Source of the DNA: Paenisporosarcina sp. HGH0030 | Lineage (GTDB): Bacteria; Bacillota; Bacilli; Bacillales_A; Planococcaceae | Reading direction: 5' to 3' | Length of the DNA stretch: 64,000 nt | Assembly: GCF_000411295.1 (NCBI RefSeq) | Contig: NZ_KE150421.1 | Coordinates: 435,324 to 499,323, forward strand | Part shown: one piece after another, positions 46,593 to 56,502 of the stretch | Layout of the letters: each line of letters begins with the position of its first letter | Numbering within the stretch: the first letter of the stretch is position 1 | The notes under the pieces: generated by a model | What the model was told of the DNA's origin: nothing | The model's input: only the letters and a program-made list of their open reading frames with translations | Databases searched by the model: none | Made by a program: the position numbers and the translations under genes

Positions 46593-46625
46593 CCAGAGTT
46601 GGCTTTCACTTTGTTAAGCTAACCA

Positions 46626-47882
46626 TCATTTTGAAGGATAAAAGGAGTACGGTCCGATATCTTGTATCCATATTTGTGCATTTTCCCCATTCAGTTCGGC
46701 TACCCACAAATCCCCTTTGGTAGAAGCGATATCGATTTGTCTTACCCAAGTGATTTTGTTTATCGAGGGCAGGAATTGTGGGTTATAATCTCCTTGATCT
46801 TTAGAAGGAATTGTTATTTGGATTTGTTTCTGACTGTCTAGAGTTACAAAATATAATGTTGGTTTGGGTCGTTTTTTAGGGTCATTTGACCAGTCAGTTT
46901 CTTTTACTCTGGATACGATAAGAGAACGGTCGTTGACCCATGTAAATCCCATGTCTGCATAGTTTTTGGGAGTAAGGGTCAAAGTATGGTATGCAGGGAG
47001 TTCAGTTACTTTTAAATCTTTATCTTTGAAACCAAATACGATTCGTCCTCCGCCTGCGATATAACCGAGTAAACTGTCCTTAAATGACCACTTCGGCTGG
47101 AACTCGAGGATTACCTCATCGAGTACGGTGAATTCTTTCCCTTCTGCAGAAATTACACAAAGCATATCACTGTCCATAGAAAAGGAAGCAGTTGGTGACA
47201 CAATAAAAGATATCCATTTGTTATTTGGTGAATAAGCAAACGATTGGGCATTGATTGAAGGGATTTTTACATCATTTTTCTTAAGTTCTTTTGGAATAAC
47301 TAAAAATTTTTTCACGTGTTTTGTTAAGTCGCTGATGTTTTGATAACCACCCTTTAATGAAATGGTATAGAGGATTGGATGTGTCCATCCATCTGGCCTC
47401 AAGGAAGCACTTGATGATGCGATAAAGCCCTTTCCATTCGGCTGCCATTCATAATCGTCGACTCCTAGAGCGATATTATAAAAACTGGTTAAGTCAGATA
47501 TGTTTAAAACACCGTCACTTTGAAAAGCCACAATACTTTCAGTTGGCGACCATTTTGGATCGTGTCCATCATAAAAAATTTTACGGTGCTTTTTGGTTTG
47601 TAAATCATATACCCACAATTCATTTTCAGTACCTTGACTTTCATTAATGGTAGCCCTTACTTCTTTTTGATAAAGAAGCATTTTACCATCAAAAGACCAC
47701 TGTGGGGGATAAGGATAATTTGATTTTTGATCTGTCACTTTTTTGTCTAAACCTTTATCGTTTATCCACAAATAGCCGTCCTTAATGTAGGCGACTTTAA
47801 CTGTAGAATCAGTTGGTGCCGCATTCGATATAGTAGGAAATAAAAAACAGAATATCACTAACATATGAATAAGTTTCACCAT
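46626..47882 (-). CDS. Secreted TolB-like beta-propeller protein
   Basis: 418 residues with a cleavable signal peptide (MLVIFCFLFPTISNAAPT). The mature part holds repeats of the WD40-like/TolB type: PPQWSFDGKMLLYQKE, DPKWSPTESIVAFQSD, FAYSPNNKWISFIVS, QPKWSFKDSLLGYI and NPQFLPSINKITWVRQ, forming an extracellular propeller. No catalytic residues are apparent. AGAGGTGA lies 5 bases before the ATG on the minus strand. It stands alone; function unknown, possibly binding at the cell surface. Confidence 0.75.
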   Translation of the reverse strand: MVKLIHMLVIFCFLFPTISNAAPTDSTVKVAYIKDGYLWINDKGLDKKVTDQKSNYPYPPQWSFDGKMLLYQKEVRATINESQGTENELWVYDLQTKKHRKIFYDGHDPKWSPTESIVAFQSDGVLNISDLTSFYNIALGVDDYEWQPNGKGFIASSSASLRPDGWTHPILYTISLKGGYQNISDLTKHVKKFLVIPKELKKNDVKIPSINAQSFAYSPNNKWISFIVSPTASFSMDSDMLCVISAEGKEFTVLDEVILEFQPKWSFKDSLLGYIAGGGRIVFGFKDKDLKVTELPAYHTLTLTPKNYADMGFTWVNDRSLIVSRVKETDWSNDPKKRPKPTLYFVTLDSQKQIQITIPSKDQGDYNPQFLPSINKITWVRQIDIASTKGDLWVAELNGENAQIWIQDIGPYSFYPSK

Positions 47883-48004
47883 ACAATCACCTCTTAGTTC
47901 ATATGTTGTGCCTTATTAAAAAACTTACACTTGAGTAAATGGGAAAGTTTTTCACGTTTTCTATACTATTATGCCGTGACTTAAAGAATATAAAATGATT
48001 GAAT

Positions 48005-48031
48005 TTGCCATTTTGTAAAAAGTGATATAAT
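48005..48031 (+). promoter_or_regulatory. speD: Candidate speD promoter
   Basis: TTGCCA (48005-48010) and TATAAT (48026-48031) are 15 bases apart. The 130-base AT-rich leader that follows contains no clear hairpin. Confidence 0.4.
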
Positions 48032-48162
48032 TGACTGTATGTTTCACAATAATAAATTCGGGAAAAATATAGCATGTAAAAAATATGGCTTTTTTCACAA
48101 AAAAATTTTTAATTACTGTGCAAAATTTGTCTAAAATTTAGTTGAGAAGGGGATTACATAAT

Positions 48163-48969
48163 ATGAGTTTAACGCCAAATGAAAGAATTAAATTACATGG
48201 TTTTAACAATCTAACCAAAACATTAAGTTTTAACATGTACGATATATGCTACACAAGAACTAAGGAAGAGCGCGAGGCTTATATCAACTATATTGACGAA
48301 CAATATAATGCAGAGCGTCTTACGAACATCTTGACCAACGTGTCAGATATGATTGAGGCAACCATTTTAAATATTGCGCAACAAGATTATGAGCCTCAAG
48401 GTGCGAGTGTGACGATTCTTGTTTCTGAAGGACCGGTCGATGAATCACCATTGGAATCATTCAAGCAATCTCCTGGGCCGTTTCCTGATACAGTAGTAGG
48501 TCATTTGGACAAAAGTCATATAACGGTTCACACATATCCTGAGTACCATCCTGACGAAGGAATCAGTACATTCCGTGCAGATATCGATATTTCAACATGT
48601 GGAGAGATTTCTCCTCTAAAAGCTCTGAACTATTTGATTCACTCTTTTGAAACAGACGTAATGGTCATGGATTACCGCGTGCGTGGCTTTACGAGAGACG
48701 TGAAAGGTCATAAACTTTTCATAGACCATGACATCAATTCCATTCAAAATTTCATTCCTAAAAGTGTTCAGGACGTTTTCCAAATGATCGATGTGAATGT
48801 CTATCAGGAAAACATTTTCCATACAAAATGTAAACTGAAGAAATTTGACCTTAACAATTACTTATTCGGGTACAAGGAAGATGAGTTATCTGAAGAAGAA
48901 AAGATTGAGATTACGAAGAAACTGAAAAAAGAAATGGATGAAATCTTCTACGCGAAAAATATGTCTTAA
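48163..48969 (+). CDS. speD: S-adenosylmethionine decarboxylase proenzyme (E. coli type)
   Basis: 268 residues, pyruvoyl-dependent enzyme that makes decarboxylated SAM for spermidine synthesis. Self-cleavage site K117-S118 in [16 protein letters not shown]118 becomes the pyruvoyl group. This is the long class (about 264 residues) found in E. coli and some Bacillales, not the short 126-residue Bacillus SpeH type. It also shows [23 protein letters not shown] 48163 follows GAAGGGGA. No spermidine synthase gene is adjacent. Confidence 0.93.
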   Translation: MSLTPNERIKLHGFNNLTKTLSFNMYDICYTRTKEEREAYINYIDEQYNAERLTNILTNVSDMIEATILNIAQQDYEPQGASVTILVSEGPVDESPLESFKQSPGPFPDTVVGHLDKSHITVHTYPEYHPDEGISTFRADIDISTCGEISPLKALNYLIHSFETDVMVMDYRVRGFTRDVKGHKLFIDHDINSIQNFIPKSVQDVFQMIDVNVYQENIFHTKCKLKKFDLNNYLFGYKEDELSEEEKIEITKKLKKEMDEIFYAKNMS

Positions 48970-49064
48970 ATAGACAAAAAAAAGGTCCCCCAAAAAGGGT
49001 ACCCTGTTCTGTTTTGATGTACAAAAGAAGAAATAACATATTAAAACGTTAATCAAATAACAAC

Positions 49065-49098
49065 AAAAAGCACTGCAATTCAAATTGCAGTGCTTTTT
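49065..49098. terminator. Bidirectional terminator downstream of speD
   Basis: Perfect 16-base arms: AAAAAGCACTGCAATT (49065-49080) and its complement (49083-49098). The stem itself supplies A- and T-runs. Confidence 0.88.
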
Positions 49099-49464
49099 CA
49101 TTTTTATAGGACTCGGTTTTACAAGAAATTGGTGAATTTATTATGAGAATAACGTGACCTATTTGTTGAAAAGTATCTTGAATTGATGATGTAGCAGGAA
49201 GGGAAATGGTTGAAAAAACTCAAACAAACAGTAATTCGGTAATTCCCTTTTGGACTAAGAGTTTTCGTGGGTTTGGCATCCAATAAATCCGACTGAATTG
49301 AAAACAGTATCTTCAAACTAACAATCCAAATTATTGGAGGTTAAAAAATAGGACAAGTTTCACTCTTAATTAAGTTGGGTGCTTTTTCTTCTGCTCAAGA
49401 ATATAACAAAATAACAACCTTGCAATCATAAAACATTTTTTTATTTAATAAAAAAAAATAGTCA
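49099..49464 (+). other. AT-rich intergenic stretch
   Basis: No coding frame or structure I can support. It precedes the metal island and ends at the promoter of the multicopper oxidase gene. Confidence 0.5.
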
Positions 49465-49494
49465 TTGACAAAAAGATTACTTCAGGAATAAAGT
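49465..49494 (+). promoter_or_regulatory. Promoter of the multicopper oxidase/Tat operon
   Basis: TTGACA (49465-49470), 18 bases, TAAAGT (49489-49494), followed by GAGGAGG ahead of the ATG. Confidence 0.6.
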
Positions 49495-49549
49495 ATGTGT
49501 AATAACAATAAACTTTCCTAAGGGAAACTTTTTTGAGGAGGGTCAAACA

Positions 49550-50566
49550 ATGAGCGAAGAAAACAACGTTTCTAGACGCGACATCTTAAAGTTGGGATCT
49601 GCCGGGGTCATTGGGGTAGCAGGCAGTTATTTGTTAAGTACAATGACTGGATTAAATCCCGTCATTAAAGCAGCTACACACAGTGGTAATAAGCACGGCA
49701 ACATGAATCACAGTAATACAATGACGGATGTTTCAAAAAGCGAAGGCTATAAGATGGCTGAAAAAGCACTTACAACGTTTGATTATGGCACAGTGAGTGT
49801 GCTACCAAATGGGCAAACGTTACGTGTTTATGAAGTTGAAGCTATTGATAAAGAAATAGAAATTGCAAAAGGGATTAAATTTCCTGGTTGGACGTATAAC
49901 GGAACGATTCCTGGACCGACGTTTCGTTGTACAGAGGGTGATCTTTTACGTTTCAACTTTATTAATAAAGGCAGTCATCCTCACTCGATTCATTTTCATG
50001 GAATTCACCCACCAGAAATGGATGGATTGGAGTCTATATATCCCGGACAGACATTCACGTATGAATTTGAAGCAAAACCATATGGATTACAAATTTACCA
50101 TTGCCATGTCATGCCTTTAGCTCGACATATTCATAAAGGGTTATATGGTAATTTTATTATCGATCCAAAAAAGCCAAGAGAACCGGCGTTAGAATTGAAC
50201 ATGGTCATGAATGGATTTGATTTGGATTTAGACGGCGAAAACGAATTTTATACGGTGAATGGATATGCGAATGCATTTATGAACCATCCGATTAAAATCA
50301 AGAAAGATCAACTTGTCCGAATATACTTAAGTAATTTAACTGAATTCGACTTATTAAATTCTTTCCACTTGCATGCTAATTACTTTACGTATTATCCAAC
50401 AGGTCGAAATGATAACCCTTCACAGTTTACAGATACAATTATGCAATGTCAGGGTGAGCGAGGGATTCTGGAAGTGCGTTTTCCGTATAAAGGGAAATAT
50501 ATGTTTCATGCTCATGTAAGTGAGTTCGCTGAGTTAGGCTGGATGGGATTTTTCGAAGTAGAGTAA
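49550..50566 (+). CDS. Tat-exported two-domain multicopper oxidase
   Basis: 338 residues with a twin-arginine signal (S8-R9-R10-D-I-L-K, then VIGVAGSYLLSTMTG). Two cupredoxin domains carry four HxH pairs for a trinuclear copper cluster: H148/H150, H184/H186, H273/H275 and H320/H322. A type-1 copper site is present only in domain 1 (H145, C185, H193); domain 2 has HAHV with no Cys. This is the pattern of type C two-domain oxidases (T1 in domain 1), not of three-domain laccases. A His/Met-rich stretch (HSGNKHGNMNHSNTM) after the signal may bind copper. The following ZIP, tatA and tatC genes suggest one transport and oxidation unit. Confidence 0.85.
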   Translation: MSEENNVSRRDILKLGSAGVIGVAGSYLLSTMTGLNPVIKAATHSGNKHGNMNHSNTMTDVSKSEGYKMAEKALTTFDYGTVSVLPNGQTLRVYEVEAIDKEIEIAKGIKFPGWTYNGTIPGPTFRCTEGDLLRFNFINKGSHPHSIHFHGIHPPEMDGLESIYPGQTFTYEFEAKPYGLQIYHCHVMPLARHIHKGLYGNFIIDPKKPREPALELNMVMNGFDLDLDGENEFYTVNGYANAFMNHPIKIKKDQLVRIYLSNLTEFDLLNSFHLHANYFTYYPTGRNDNPSQFTDTIMQCQGERGILEVRFPYKGKYMFHAHVSEFAELGWMGFFEVE

Positions 50567-50580
50567 AGGAGGGTTAATAG

Positions 50581-51750
50581 ATGAAAGTTAAATGGATTAT
50601 ATCAGGATTAGTACCCCTATTGTTACTTGTGGCAGTAGTTGCTTGGGTGATGATCAATGGTGCTGGTATTGAAAAAGACCCTGCCGCCCCAATCGAAGTA
50701 CTAAATATTGAACGAATTAACACAACATACAGTGGGTTTGAAATATCAATCAGTAATACTGGGCCAGAGCCCCTAACGATATCTCAAGTAATAGTGAATG
50801 ATTCGATATGGAATTTTGGTGTCTCTCCATCAGAATCATTAAAACGATTTGAAGAAGGGGAAATTACGATTAATTACCCTTGGGTGCAAGGCGATCCACA
50901 TGTAATTAAGATAATTACTGAAAATGGAATTATTACAGAAGGTGAAATTGCAGCTGCGACACTCACTCCTGAAAGAAGCTGGAGCAATTTTCTTAATTAC
51001 GGGTTTATAGGGTTTTATGTTGGTATCGTACCCATTACATTAGGTTTATTGTGGTATCCATTCATGAAACGTTTCTCACGAAAATGGATTAACGCTATTC
51101 TTGCTCTTACCGTTGGGTTACTTCTATTCTTATTTATTGGTACATTGGCTGATGGCTTTGAAATGGGTGCTGAAGCGCCTGCAGTCTTGCAAGGTACTAT
51201 GGTGGTAATGCTAGGTGCAGTTCTTACTTTCTTATTATTAATTGGATTTGACCAGTATTCACAGAAAAAACAAGCATTGAAAGTTTCTTCTCCTTTTAAT
51301 ATCGCTTTATTAATGGCTGTCGGAATCGGGCTCCATAACTTTGGGGAAGGGCTGGCTATCGGTACTTCGTTCTCTCTTGGCGAAGCTGCACTAGGCACAT
51401 TCTTAGTCATTGGCTTTACTCTTCATAACATTACTGAAGGTATAGGAATAGCAGCTCCCTTGTTGAAGATTAAACCTAGAATAAGAGACTTTGTATTATT
51501 AGGCGTAATAGCAGGTGCTCCAGCAATTATTGGTACCTGGGTTGGTGGCTTCATTTTCTCACCGATTCTCGGCGCATTGTTCTTAGGGATTGGTGCAGGT
51601 GCCATCTTACAAGTAATTTATGTCATCACTAAAATGTTAATTAACGATCATAAGAAACATTTGGAACCTACTGTTTCTTGGTTAAACTTCAGTGGTTTCA
51701 CAATCGGTCTGCTAATCATGTATCTTACAGCCTTTTTCGTTAAATATTAA
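50581..51750 (+). CDS. ZIP family metal permease with N-terminal outer domain
   Basis: 389 residues. A first helix (WIISGLVPLLLLVAVVAWVM) anchors an extracytoplasmic beta-rich domain (about 30-140, STYSGFEISISNTGPEPL-like), then a ZIP permease core of about eight helices. The metal-binding helices are GIGLHNFGEGLAIGTSF and FTLHNITEGIGIAAPL, with the His/Glu pairs typical of the family. ZIP proteins bring Zn, Fe or Mn into the cell; a partner oxidase suggests the substrate may be oxidised or handled outside first (inference). Gene lies 14 bases after the oxidase. Confidence 0.82.
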   Translation: MKVKWIISGLVPLLLLVAVVAWVMINGAGIEKDPAAPIEVLNIERINTTYSGFEISISNTGPEPLTISQVIVNDSIWNFGVSPSESLKRFEEGEITINYPWVQGDPHVIKIITENGIITEGEIAAATLTPERSWSNFLNYGFIGFYVGIVPITLGLLWYPFMKRFSRKWINAILALTVGLLLFLFIGTLADGFEMGAEAPAVLQGTMVVMLGAVLTFLLLIGFDQYSQKKQALKVSSPFNIALLMAVGIGLHNFGEGLAIGTSFSLGEAALGTFLVIGFTLHNITEGIGIAAPLLKIKPRIRDFVLLGVIAGAPAIIGTWVGGFIFSPILGALFLGIGAGAILQVIYVITKMLINDHKKHLEPTVSWLNFSGFTIGLLIMYLTAFFVKY

Positions 51751-51770
51751 ATTTTTCTGAGGTGAAGACG

Positions 51771-51995
51771 TTGCAAAAGGACCTTAATAATAACAGGAGT
51801 AATTTTGGTGCTTGGCTCGATAAACAAGAAGATATAAATATTTATTCGTTAGAAAAAGCATCAAACATCGGTTATGCAACCATTAAAAAATTATGTAACA
51901 ACCAAAACTACTTACCTAGATTTTCAACCATTGCGAAAATAAATCATGGCTTAAAAATGCTCGGAAAGAATATTGAAGTGAATGATTATCTTTGA
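51771..51995 (+). CDS. Small helix-turn-helix protein
   Basis: About 74 residues. SLEKASNIGYATIKKLCNNQ reads as an HTH resembling Cro/C1 repressors, followed by PRFSTIAKINHGLKMLGKNI. TTG 51771 is preferred, with GAGGTGA just upstream; GTG 51762 lies within that site. Placed between the ZIP permease and tatA, it is a candidate regulator of the operon. Confidence 0.65.
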   Translation: MQKDLNNNRSNFGAWLDKQEDINIYSLEKASNIGYATIKKLCNNQNYLPRFSTIAKINHGLKMLGKNIEVNDYL

Positions 51996-52055
51996 GTAAC
52001 CTTTACCTTGCTTAGATACAGCTATTCAAAACATAACAATTAATAGGAGGAAATC

Positions 52056-52247
52056 ATGATGCAAAATATAGGAATTCCAGGATTGATTTTGGTATTGGTT
52101 ATTGCTCTTATCATTTTCGGACCATCTAAATTGCCTGAAATCGGAAAAGCTTTCGGTTCCACATTAAGAGAGTTCAAGAATTCAACTAAGGATCTTTTAT
52201 CAGAAGAAAAAAGCGCGACTCCCAAAGAACAAGTAAATAAAGAGTAA
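52056..52247 (+). CDS. tatA: Twin-arginine translocase subunit TatA
   Basis: 63 residues: a short outer segment, one hydrophobic helix ([20 protein letters not shown] with the FGP hinge), and the amphipathic helix [20 protein letters not shown]. This is a minimal TatA that, in Firmicutes without TatB, forms the pore with TatC. AGGAGG is well placed. It sits with tatC downstream of a Tat-dependent oxidase, indicating a dedicated translocase. Confidence 0.93.
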   Translation: MMQNIGIPGLILVLVIALIIFGPSKLPEIGKAFGSTLREFKNSTKDLLSEEKSATPKEQVNKE

Positions 52248-52284
52248 ATATTAGATAATGAAGTACGTTTAAGGAGGATTGTAG

Positions 52285-53013
52285 ATGAAAGGTCAAAGCA
52301 TGAATGTTGTTCAACATTTAGAAGAATTACGCAAGGCAATTATGATTACTCTAGGAATTTTTCTACTGTTTTTTGTGCTGGCCTTCATTTACGTTCAGGA
52401 TATTTATCACTTGCTGGTCAAAGACTTGCCATTTAAGCTAGCTTTATTGGGTCCAAGCGATATATTGATGGTTTATTTAATGATTTCAAGTGTTGTCGCG
52501 TTAGCTGCTACTATGCCTGTTGCTGCACATCAAGTTTGGCGATATATTAGTCCAGGTTTGACAGAGAAGGAGCGTAAAGTGTCACTTGCGTATGTACCGG
52601 CACTATTTATTCTATTTATAATAGGAATCAGTTTTGGGTACTTTATTTTATTTCCTCTAGTGATGAGTTTTTTAATGTCATTGTCCAATGACATGTTTAC
52701 TACTTTTTTCACAACAGAAAAATATTTCCGGTTTTTGTTGAATATGACTTTACCTTTTGGGTTTCTATTTGAATTGCCAGTCGTGATAATGTTTTTAACA
52801 AGTTTAGGAATAATTAATCCGAATGTTTTACAAAAAATAAGAAAGTATGCTTATTTTGTGTTGATTGTTACTTCCGTATTGATTACACCACCAGATTTCT
52901 TGTCAGATATTCTTGTGATTATTCCTTTACTCCTGTTATATGAAAGCAGTATCACATTGTCTAAATTTGTGATTAAACGACAACAAAAAATGTTAGATAA
53001 ATTAGTTACGTAA
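52285..53013 (+). CDS. tatC: Twin-arginine translocase subunit TatC
   Basis: 242 residues, six helices, with the N-terminal HLEELRKAIM signature, the first periplasmic loop, the cytoplasmic ISPGLTEKERKV motif with Glu, and SVLITPPDFLSDI in the fifth-to-sixth helix region. TatC recognises the twin-arginine signal. Lies 37 bases after tatA behind AAGGAGG. Cargo is probably the oxidase encoded four genes upstream. Confidence 0.94.
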   Translation: MKGQSMNVVQHLEELRKAIMITLGIFLLFFVLAFIYVQDIYHLLVKDLPFKLALLGPSDILMVYLMISSVVALAATMPVAAHQVWRYISPGLTEKERKVSLAYVPALFILFIIGISFGYFILFPLVMSFLMSLSNDMFTTFFTTEKYFRFLLNMTLPFGFLFELPVVIMFLTSLGIINPNVLQKIRKYAYFVLIVTSVLITPPDFLSDILVIIPLLLLYESSITLSKFVIKRQQKMLDKLVT

Positions 53014-53324
53014 GAACACACTTTTCACTAAAAGTCTAATTACCATTTCATATTTCACCCAGTAAACAAGAAAAGCCCTCAGAAAGAATTCTGTTGGCTG
53101 TGATTTTATCGCTTTTGGTTAAGTCGATCTTACTTTACATGTAATCTTATTACTTTTCACCAATTTAACCGTGAAAAAAAGTGACACGTTTAATAGTTTA
53201 TACGTGAAGTGAGCCACTCTAAATTAAAGAAAAAATATTTATTGCATAATAATGTAATAGAGCCATTATCAGTAACCCTGAGTAAAAAGGTATTGGTAAT
53301 GGCTCTTTTTTCTTCTCAAATATT
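53014..53324 (+). terminator. Intergenic region after tatC with terminator
   Basis: AGAGCCATTA (about 53261) pairs with TAATGGCTCT (about 53298), followed by T6. An additional weaker stem AGCC...CAGAA/TTCTG...GGCT lies near 53085. No gene is seen. Confidence 0.65.
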
Positions 53325-55433
53325 TTAATATTTTGTTCGGATCAGTCTTAATGAATTGAGTACTACAATTAACGTTGCACCCATATCTGCAAAAATTGCC
53401 ATCCATAACGTTAACCAACCCGGAATAATTAACACGAGGGCCAATACTTTTAACCCAAAGGCAAATGCAACATTTTGGTAGATGATGTTCAACGTTTTTC
53501 TGCTTAATGCAATGGTATATGGGAGTTTCTCTAAATCATCGGCCATTAAAGCGATATCAGCTGTTTCGAGCGCCGTATCGGTTCCAGCACCTCCCATTGC
53601 GATTCCAACAGTTGCACTTGCTAAAGCAGGAGCGTCATTTACTCCATCTCCAACCATAGCAACTTTACCATGCTCTTCTCTGAGTGATTTAATCACACTT
53701 AATTTGTCTTGTGGCATCAATTCAGCTCTGACATCAGTTAATTCCAGTTGCTTACCGATAGCACTGCCTGTTGCCTGATTATCGCCCGTTAACATAATAG
53801 TCTTTTGAATACCCAATTTGTGAAGCTTTTTGATGACATTTAGGCTGTTTTCTCTCACTTGATCAGCTACTGCAATGAGTCCTTTGATTTCATATTCAGT
53901 GCCCAGTAACATGACCGTCTTCCCATCCATTTGAAGAGCTTTAACTTGGGCTTCAATTGTGCTTAATATAGAGTGAGTTTCTCTAAATAAATTTGGACTT
54001 CCAATATAGATAACCTGGTCATCAATCGTCGCTTTGGCACCTTTTCCTGTGATCGATTGGAAATCCACAACCGGTACCAATTCGATTTTTTGTTTTTCAG
54101 CTTCTTTCAAGATGGCTGATGCAAGTGGGTGTTGAGAAAACTTTTCGATGGATGCTGAAAGCTGCAGAATTTCCGAAATGTTCATTTCTGATAGGGAAAC
54201 AACGGACGTTACTTCAGGTGTTCCTTTTGTCAGAGTTCCAGTTTTATCGAATGCAACAACCTTCAAGCGACCGGCTTCTTCTAAATGGATACCGCCTTTA
54301 ATTAACACACCATTTCTTGCGGCGTTTCCAATGGCAGTTACAATGGCTACTGGAGTTGATACTACTAAAGCACACGGGCATCCAACCACCAAGACTGCCA
54401 AGCCACGATAAATCCACTCACTCCAATCTCCACCGAGGAATAGGGGAGGGAACACAGCAACTAATAATGAAATTAACATAATGGCTGGTGTGTAATATTT
54501 AGCAAACATATCAACAAATTGTTGAGAGGGCGCTTTTTCAGCCTGAGCTTCTTCGACCAAATGAATAATCTTGGCAATTGTAGTATCTTCTACACGTTTT
54601 GTTACACGAACCTCTAATGAACCTTCTTCATTCAACGTTCCTGCATATACTTCGTCTCCGATCATTTTGTGAACCGGAACAGATTCTCCCGTAATTGATG
54701 CTTGATTAATGGATGATTGGCCAAGAATGACCTCTCCATCCATGGCAATTTTTTGACCCGGCTTCAGAATCATGACATCGCCAATTTGAATGTCTTCAAC
54801 CGCCACGTCGAACTCGTTCTTTCCGCGTTTGATAATCGCAGTATTTGGTGCAATATCCATTAGAGTGCGAATAGATTGTCGTGCTTTATCCATCGAATAG
54901 CTTTCCAATGCCTCACTTATCGCAAAGAGAAAGACGACGACAGCTCCTTCTCCCCATTCACCGATAATAGCAGCACCAATCACGGCAATGGTCATCAATG
55001 TTTTCATATCAAATTGAAGTTTTGTTAAATTGACCAAACCTACTTTAATGAGATTGTAGCCACCAATTAAGATTGATAATCCGAAAATAAAGATGGTTTG
55101 ATTACTCTCTTCATCATATATTACTGAAGATATGTATCCCAGAAGAAGGAGTAACGCAGAAATAAACGTCCTTTGATTCTCTCTTTTTTTCCAGAACGAC
55201 TCTCTTTTCTCTTGTACTTTCTGGTTTGCCGGAACTACTTTAATACCATCAAATGCACCTGCTTTTTCTAATTCTTCTATCGAAGCATTCCCGAGAACAG
55301 TCAGTTTTGAGGCACCAAAGTTTAACTGTACATCGTTGACCGTTTCGATATCCCGTATGTTCTTTTCAAACTTAGCAGCACAATTTGTACAAGATAGTCC
55401 CTGCAATCTGTATACATTTTTGTCTTCACTCAT
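53325..55433 (-). CDS. cadA: Cadmium/zinc-type P1B ATPase
   Basis: 702 residues, heavy-metal-exporting P-type ATPase. One N-terminal metal domain with C15 and C18 ([11 protein letters not shown]), the translocation motif CPC ([13 protein letters not shown]), phosphorylation site [12 protein letters not shown] motif (SQHPLASAI), hinge [10 protein letters not shown], and an MAIFADMGA end typical of Zn/Cd/Pb pumps. ATG 55433 overlaps the cadC stop (ATGA on the minus strand), with AAGAAGG upstream. Regulated by the cadC product. Confidence 0.93.
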   Translation of the reverse strand: MSEDKNVYRLQGLSCTNCAAKFEKNIRDIETVNDVQLNFGASKLTVLGNASIEELEKAGAFDGIKVVPANQKVQEKRESFWKKRENQRTFISALLLLLGYISSVIYDEESNQTIFIFGLSILIGGYNLIKVGLVNLTKLQFDMKTLMTIAVIGAAIIGEWGEGAVVVFLFAISEALESYSMDKARQSIRTLMDIAPNTAIIKRGKNEFDVAVEDIQIGDVMILKPGQKIAMDGEVILGQSSINQASITGESVPVHKMIGDEVYAGTLNEEGSLEVRVTKRVEDTTIAKIIHLVEEAQAEKAPSQQFVDMFAKYYTPAIMLISLLVAVFPPLFLGGDWSEWIYRGLAVLVVGCPCALVVSTPVAIVTAIGNAARNGVLIKGGIHLEEAGRLKVVAFDKTGTLTKGTPEVTSVVSLSEMNISEILQLSASIEKFSQHPLASAILKEAEKQKIELVPVVDFQSITGKGAKATIDDQVIYIGSPNLFRETHSILSTIEAQVKALQMDGKTVMLLGTEYEIKGLIAVADQVRENSLNVIKKLHKLGIQKTIMLTGDNQATGSAIGKQLELTDVRAELMPQDKLSVIKSLREEHGKVAMVGDGVNDAPALASATVGIAMGGAGTDTALETADIALMADDLEKLPYTIALSRKTLNIIYQNVAFAFGLKVLALVLIIPGWLTLWMAIFADMGATLIVVLNSLRLIRTKY

Positions 55434-55807
55434 TTGTTCCAACCTTCTTTCGAATGATCAAGTGCAATACGAACCAACTGTAGGACGTGATTGTCGACAA
55501 CTGAATAAAAAACGAGTTTTCCTTCTTTTCGATATTTAGCTAATCCCATATCACGTAAATAGCGTAAATGATGAGAGGCAGTAGCTGTCGAAGTTCCAAT
55601 AATATTTGCCACGTCGCAAACACACAGTTCTTTTTCAATAGTCAATGCATACGTGATTTTTAATCTTGTTGCATCAGAAAGTGCTTTAAATATTAACTCG
55701 ACATTGTTGATTTCTTCAATTCTAGGTTTAACTCGCTTTATTACGTCTGTATCAAAACAAGTCGTTTCACATATATCTTTTGGACTTGTTTTCACTAATT
55801 TAGTCAT
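55430..55807 (-). CDS. cadC: ArsR/SmtB family metal-sensing repressor CadC
   Basis: 125 residues, winged helix. Metal-site cysteines in the family positions: C13 and C17 at the N-terminus (DICETTCFD) and C62, C64 ([11 protein letters not shown]); the recognition helix is [17 protein letters not shown]. These give the alpha3N thiolate site of Cd/Pb/Zn-sensing CadC. ATG 55807 has GAGGTGG upstream; an earlier in-frame start at 55825 is less likely. Co-transcribed with cadA. Confidence 0.93.
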   Translation of the reverse strand: MTKLVKTSPKDICETTCFDTDVIKRVKPRIEEINNVELIFKALSDATRLKITYALTIEKELCVCDVANIIGTSTATASHHLRYLRDMGLAKYRKEGKLVFYSVVDNHVLQLVRIALDHSKEGWNK

Positions 55808-55820
55808 TATACCCACCTCA

Positions 55821-55926
55821 TTCAAATATCTGTTTGATTGTTACTGCTAGTGTATGCAAGGGACAGTAAATTGTCAATAATGATATTCAAATGTTTGTTT
55901 GAATATGAATTTTTTCTTGTTACAAT
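55821..55926. promoter_or_regulatory. Shared cadC/copC control region with two ArsR-type operators
   Basis: Minus strand: TTGACA (complement 55872-55877), 17 bases, TACACT (complement 55849-55854) for cadC. Plus strand: TTGAAT (about 55899), 16 bases, TACAAT (about 55921) for copC. A perfect repeat ATATTCAAA (55883-55891), 6 bases, TTTGAATAT (55898-55906) lies between the two -35 boxes; a second, TCAAA (55822-55826)...TTTGA (55833-55837), lies near the cadC start. CadC would be expected to act on both directions. Confidence 0.7.
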
Positions 55927-55956
55927 CATGGAAAGAGACATTAGGAGGAATTAGAG

Positions 55957-56502
55957 TTGAAAAAATTTATCATCTTAACATTATTATTTCTTTTTATATT
56001 TAGTCCTTCTGCTTTGGGACATTCTGGACTTTCAAGTTCTACCCCTGCAAATGGAGAGGTCGTAAAAGAAGAATTATCAAGCATAACCTTACTGTTTAAC
56101 ACAACAGTTGAGAATACAAGTATTCTTAAAGTAATCAATGAAGATGGGGGAGAGGTACATATTGAAGAACTCTTAATAAAACAGAATGAAATGATCGGTA
56201 GGTTTTCGGAACCTTTAGAAGAAGGAGAGTTCACTGTTAACTGGAAAATAATCGGGGCAGATGGGCACCCAATTGAAAATACCTTCTCATTTAGAGTGGA
56301 GCTCCCGAAGGAAACAGATTCTGAAGTTCCCAATCAACAGAGCCCTGAAGAGATTATTTCTCCCCCTAGTGACGTTAATGATCAAAAAGTAGTTAAAGAG
56401 GCGAAAGACTCAAATAACATAATGATTAGCGCGGCTTTGTTATTGGTATTGATAGCAATTTGCACAACTTTTTGGTTGTTGAGAAAGGAAGAAAGTAAAT
56501 GA
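55957..56502 (+). CDS. CopC domain copper-binding protein with C-terminal membrane anchor
   Basis: 181 residues. Signal peptide (ILTLLFLFIFSPSALG) followed directly by H22, the usual N-terminal copper ligand of CopC; the cupredoxin-like domain ends with ADGHPIENTFSF, giving D102 and H104 as further Cu(II) ligands. An acidic linker precedes a C-terminal helix (MISAALLLVLIAICTTFWLL). The start is TTG behind GGAGGAA. It overlaps the CopD gene by four bases. Cu(II) binding is known for the family. Confidence 0.85.
   Translation: MKKFIILTLLFLFIFSPSALGHSGLSSSTPANGEVVKEELSSITLLFNTTVENTSILKVINEDGGEVHIEELLIKQNEMIGRFSEPLEEGEFTVNWKIIGADGHPIENTFSFRVELPKETDSEVPNQQSPEEIISPPSDVNDQKVVKEAKDSNNIMISAALLLVLIAICTTFWLLRKEESK

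Noticed and set aside
48032-48162. Riboswitch in the speD leader
   Set aside because: The leader is AT-rich and shows no SAM-riboswitch core or stable stems.
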